This document shows, piece by piece, positions 63,727 through 64,000 of a stretch of DNA of 64,000 bases. The position numbers were made by a program, and so were the translations under genes. The first letter of the stretch is position 1, and every line of letters starts with the position of its first letter. The notes under the pieces were generated by a model. That model did no database searches and was not told the DNA's origin. It saw only the letters and a program-made list of their open reading frames with translations. The stretch is from CAWDLX01 sp963753485 (GTDB lineage: Bacteria; Actinomycetota; Actinomycetes; Mycobacteriales; Micromonosporaceae), in assembly GCA_963753485.1 (NCBI GenBank), contig CAVWCL010000010.1:1-64000 (forward strand). The letters are read 5' to 3'.

Positions 63727-64000
63727 CAGCAGGTACCCAGCATGTCCTCGAGCGCCTGCTTCTCGGCCGGGGTGACGGTGAGCTGCCAGTAGCTCTTCAC
63801 CTGCACCCAGTTACCGGCATACGTGCACCAGAACTCGTGCCTCGGCGGCCGCCACTGCGACGGGTCCTGGTCGCCCTTGGACCGGTTGGTCGACGCGGTC
63901 ACCGCGAGCAGCTGTGGTCGGTCGAGGTCGTTGGCGAACTGCTCCCGCTTGGCGTCGGTCCAGGCCGCCGCCCCGGTGCGCCAAGCGTCGGCCAATGGCA
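63726..64000 (-). CDS. HNH endonuclease-family (DUF1524-like) protein, C-terminal part
   Basis: The last 90 or so residues of a protein cut by the right edge. REQFANDLDRPQLLAVTAST and NRSKGDQDPSQWRPP carry the Asn/Lys/Asp pattern of the secreted HNH group; CTYAGNWVQVKSYWQLTV and ALEDMLGTC complete it. The His-rich active-site half is outside. Related proteins are often secreted nucleases of actinomycetes. The start and any signal peptide lie beyond 64,000. Confidence 0.8.
   Translation of the reverse strand, partial: PLADAWRTGAAAWTDAKREQFANDLDRPQLLAVTASTNRSKGDQDPSQWRPPRHEFWCTYAGNWVQVKSYWQLTVTPAEKQALEDMLGTC

Overview
The window reads as the chromosome of a high-GC actinomycete, most likely a member of the Micromonosporaceae (Micromonospora, Actinoplanes and relatives). 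The base composition is strongly GC-biased, GTG starts and 4-base ATGA/GTGA overlaps are common, and several promoters look leaderless. It carries actinomycete markers: bldC, hspR with HAIR operators, a DUF3073 gene, valine dehydrogenase and an AICE. The family assignment is inference from gene content; no marker here fixes genus or species.

Positions 1 to about 10,960 are the integrase-proximal part of an actinomycete integrative and conjugative element (AICE) inserted at the 3' end of a tRNA-Gly(CCC) gene; the far end lies left of the window. At the left edge is the remains of a toxin-antitoxin-chaperone module: a HigB-like toxin tail, a HigA-like antitoxin and a SecB-like chaperone broken by frameshifts. 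Next come a GntR-type repressor, an XRE regulator, and a PP2C-like phosphatase paired with a sigma-region-4-like DNA-binding protein. Last is one dense operon: Pra-like activator, three small proteins (two with Cys pairs), FtsK-type DNA translocase, an HTH protein, a small hypothetical, a DUF2637 membrane protein, a RepSA-type replication initiator, Xis and Int. The same 16-bp operator sits in both divergent promoter regions, implying a KorSA/Pra-like switch that keeps the element silent.

Positions 11,000 to 34,400 are core chromosome: a PLP aminotransferase, CorA, cyclophilin, rhomboid protease, a two-component system, the heat-shock set dnaK-grpE-dnaJ-hspR and clpB (each behind a HAIR operator), an SDR enzyme, pyrE, an ArsR regulator, a class II aldolase-like protein, a VWA protein and a DedA protein. 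Two near-identical 64-bp palindromes lie at convergent gene ends at 14,350 and 24,646.

Positions 34,400 to 58,200 hold fructose-bisphosphate aldolase, a HigBA toxin-antitoxin pair with a third overlapping gene, a LOG-family protein, a ParA-like ATPase and most of the purine biosynthesis genes (purA-purD, purB, purS-purQ-purL, purF-purM), separated by a Nudix hydrolase, an acyl-CoA dehydrogenase with an SCP2 protein, a TMEM165/GDT1-like transporter and a cell-surface protein.

Positions 58,200 to 64,000 carry a radical SAM/SPASM peptide maturase overlapping a 68-residue gene with an aromatic-rich C-terminus. This pair is a candidate cyclophane-type RiPP system and the best lead for something undescribed. 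A dienelactone-hydrolase-like protein, DUF3073, valine dehydrogenase, a conserved hypothetical, bldC, a small hypothetical and the C-terminal part of an HNH-family nuclease (cut by the right edge) follow.
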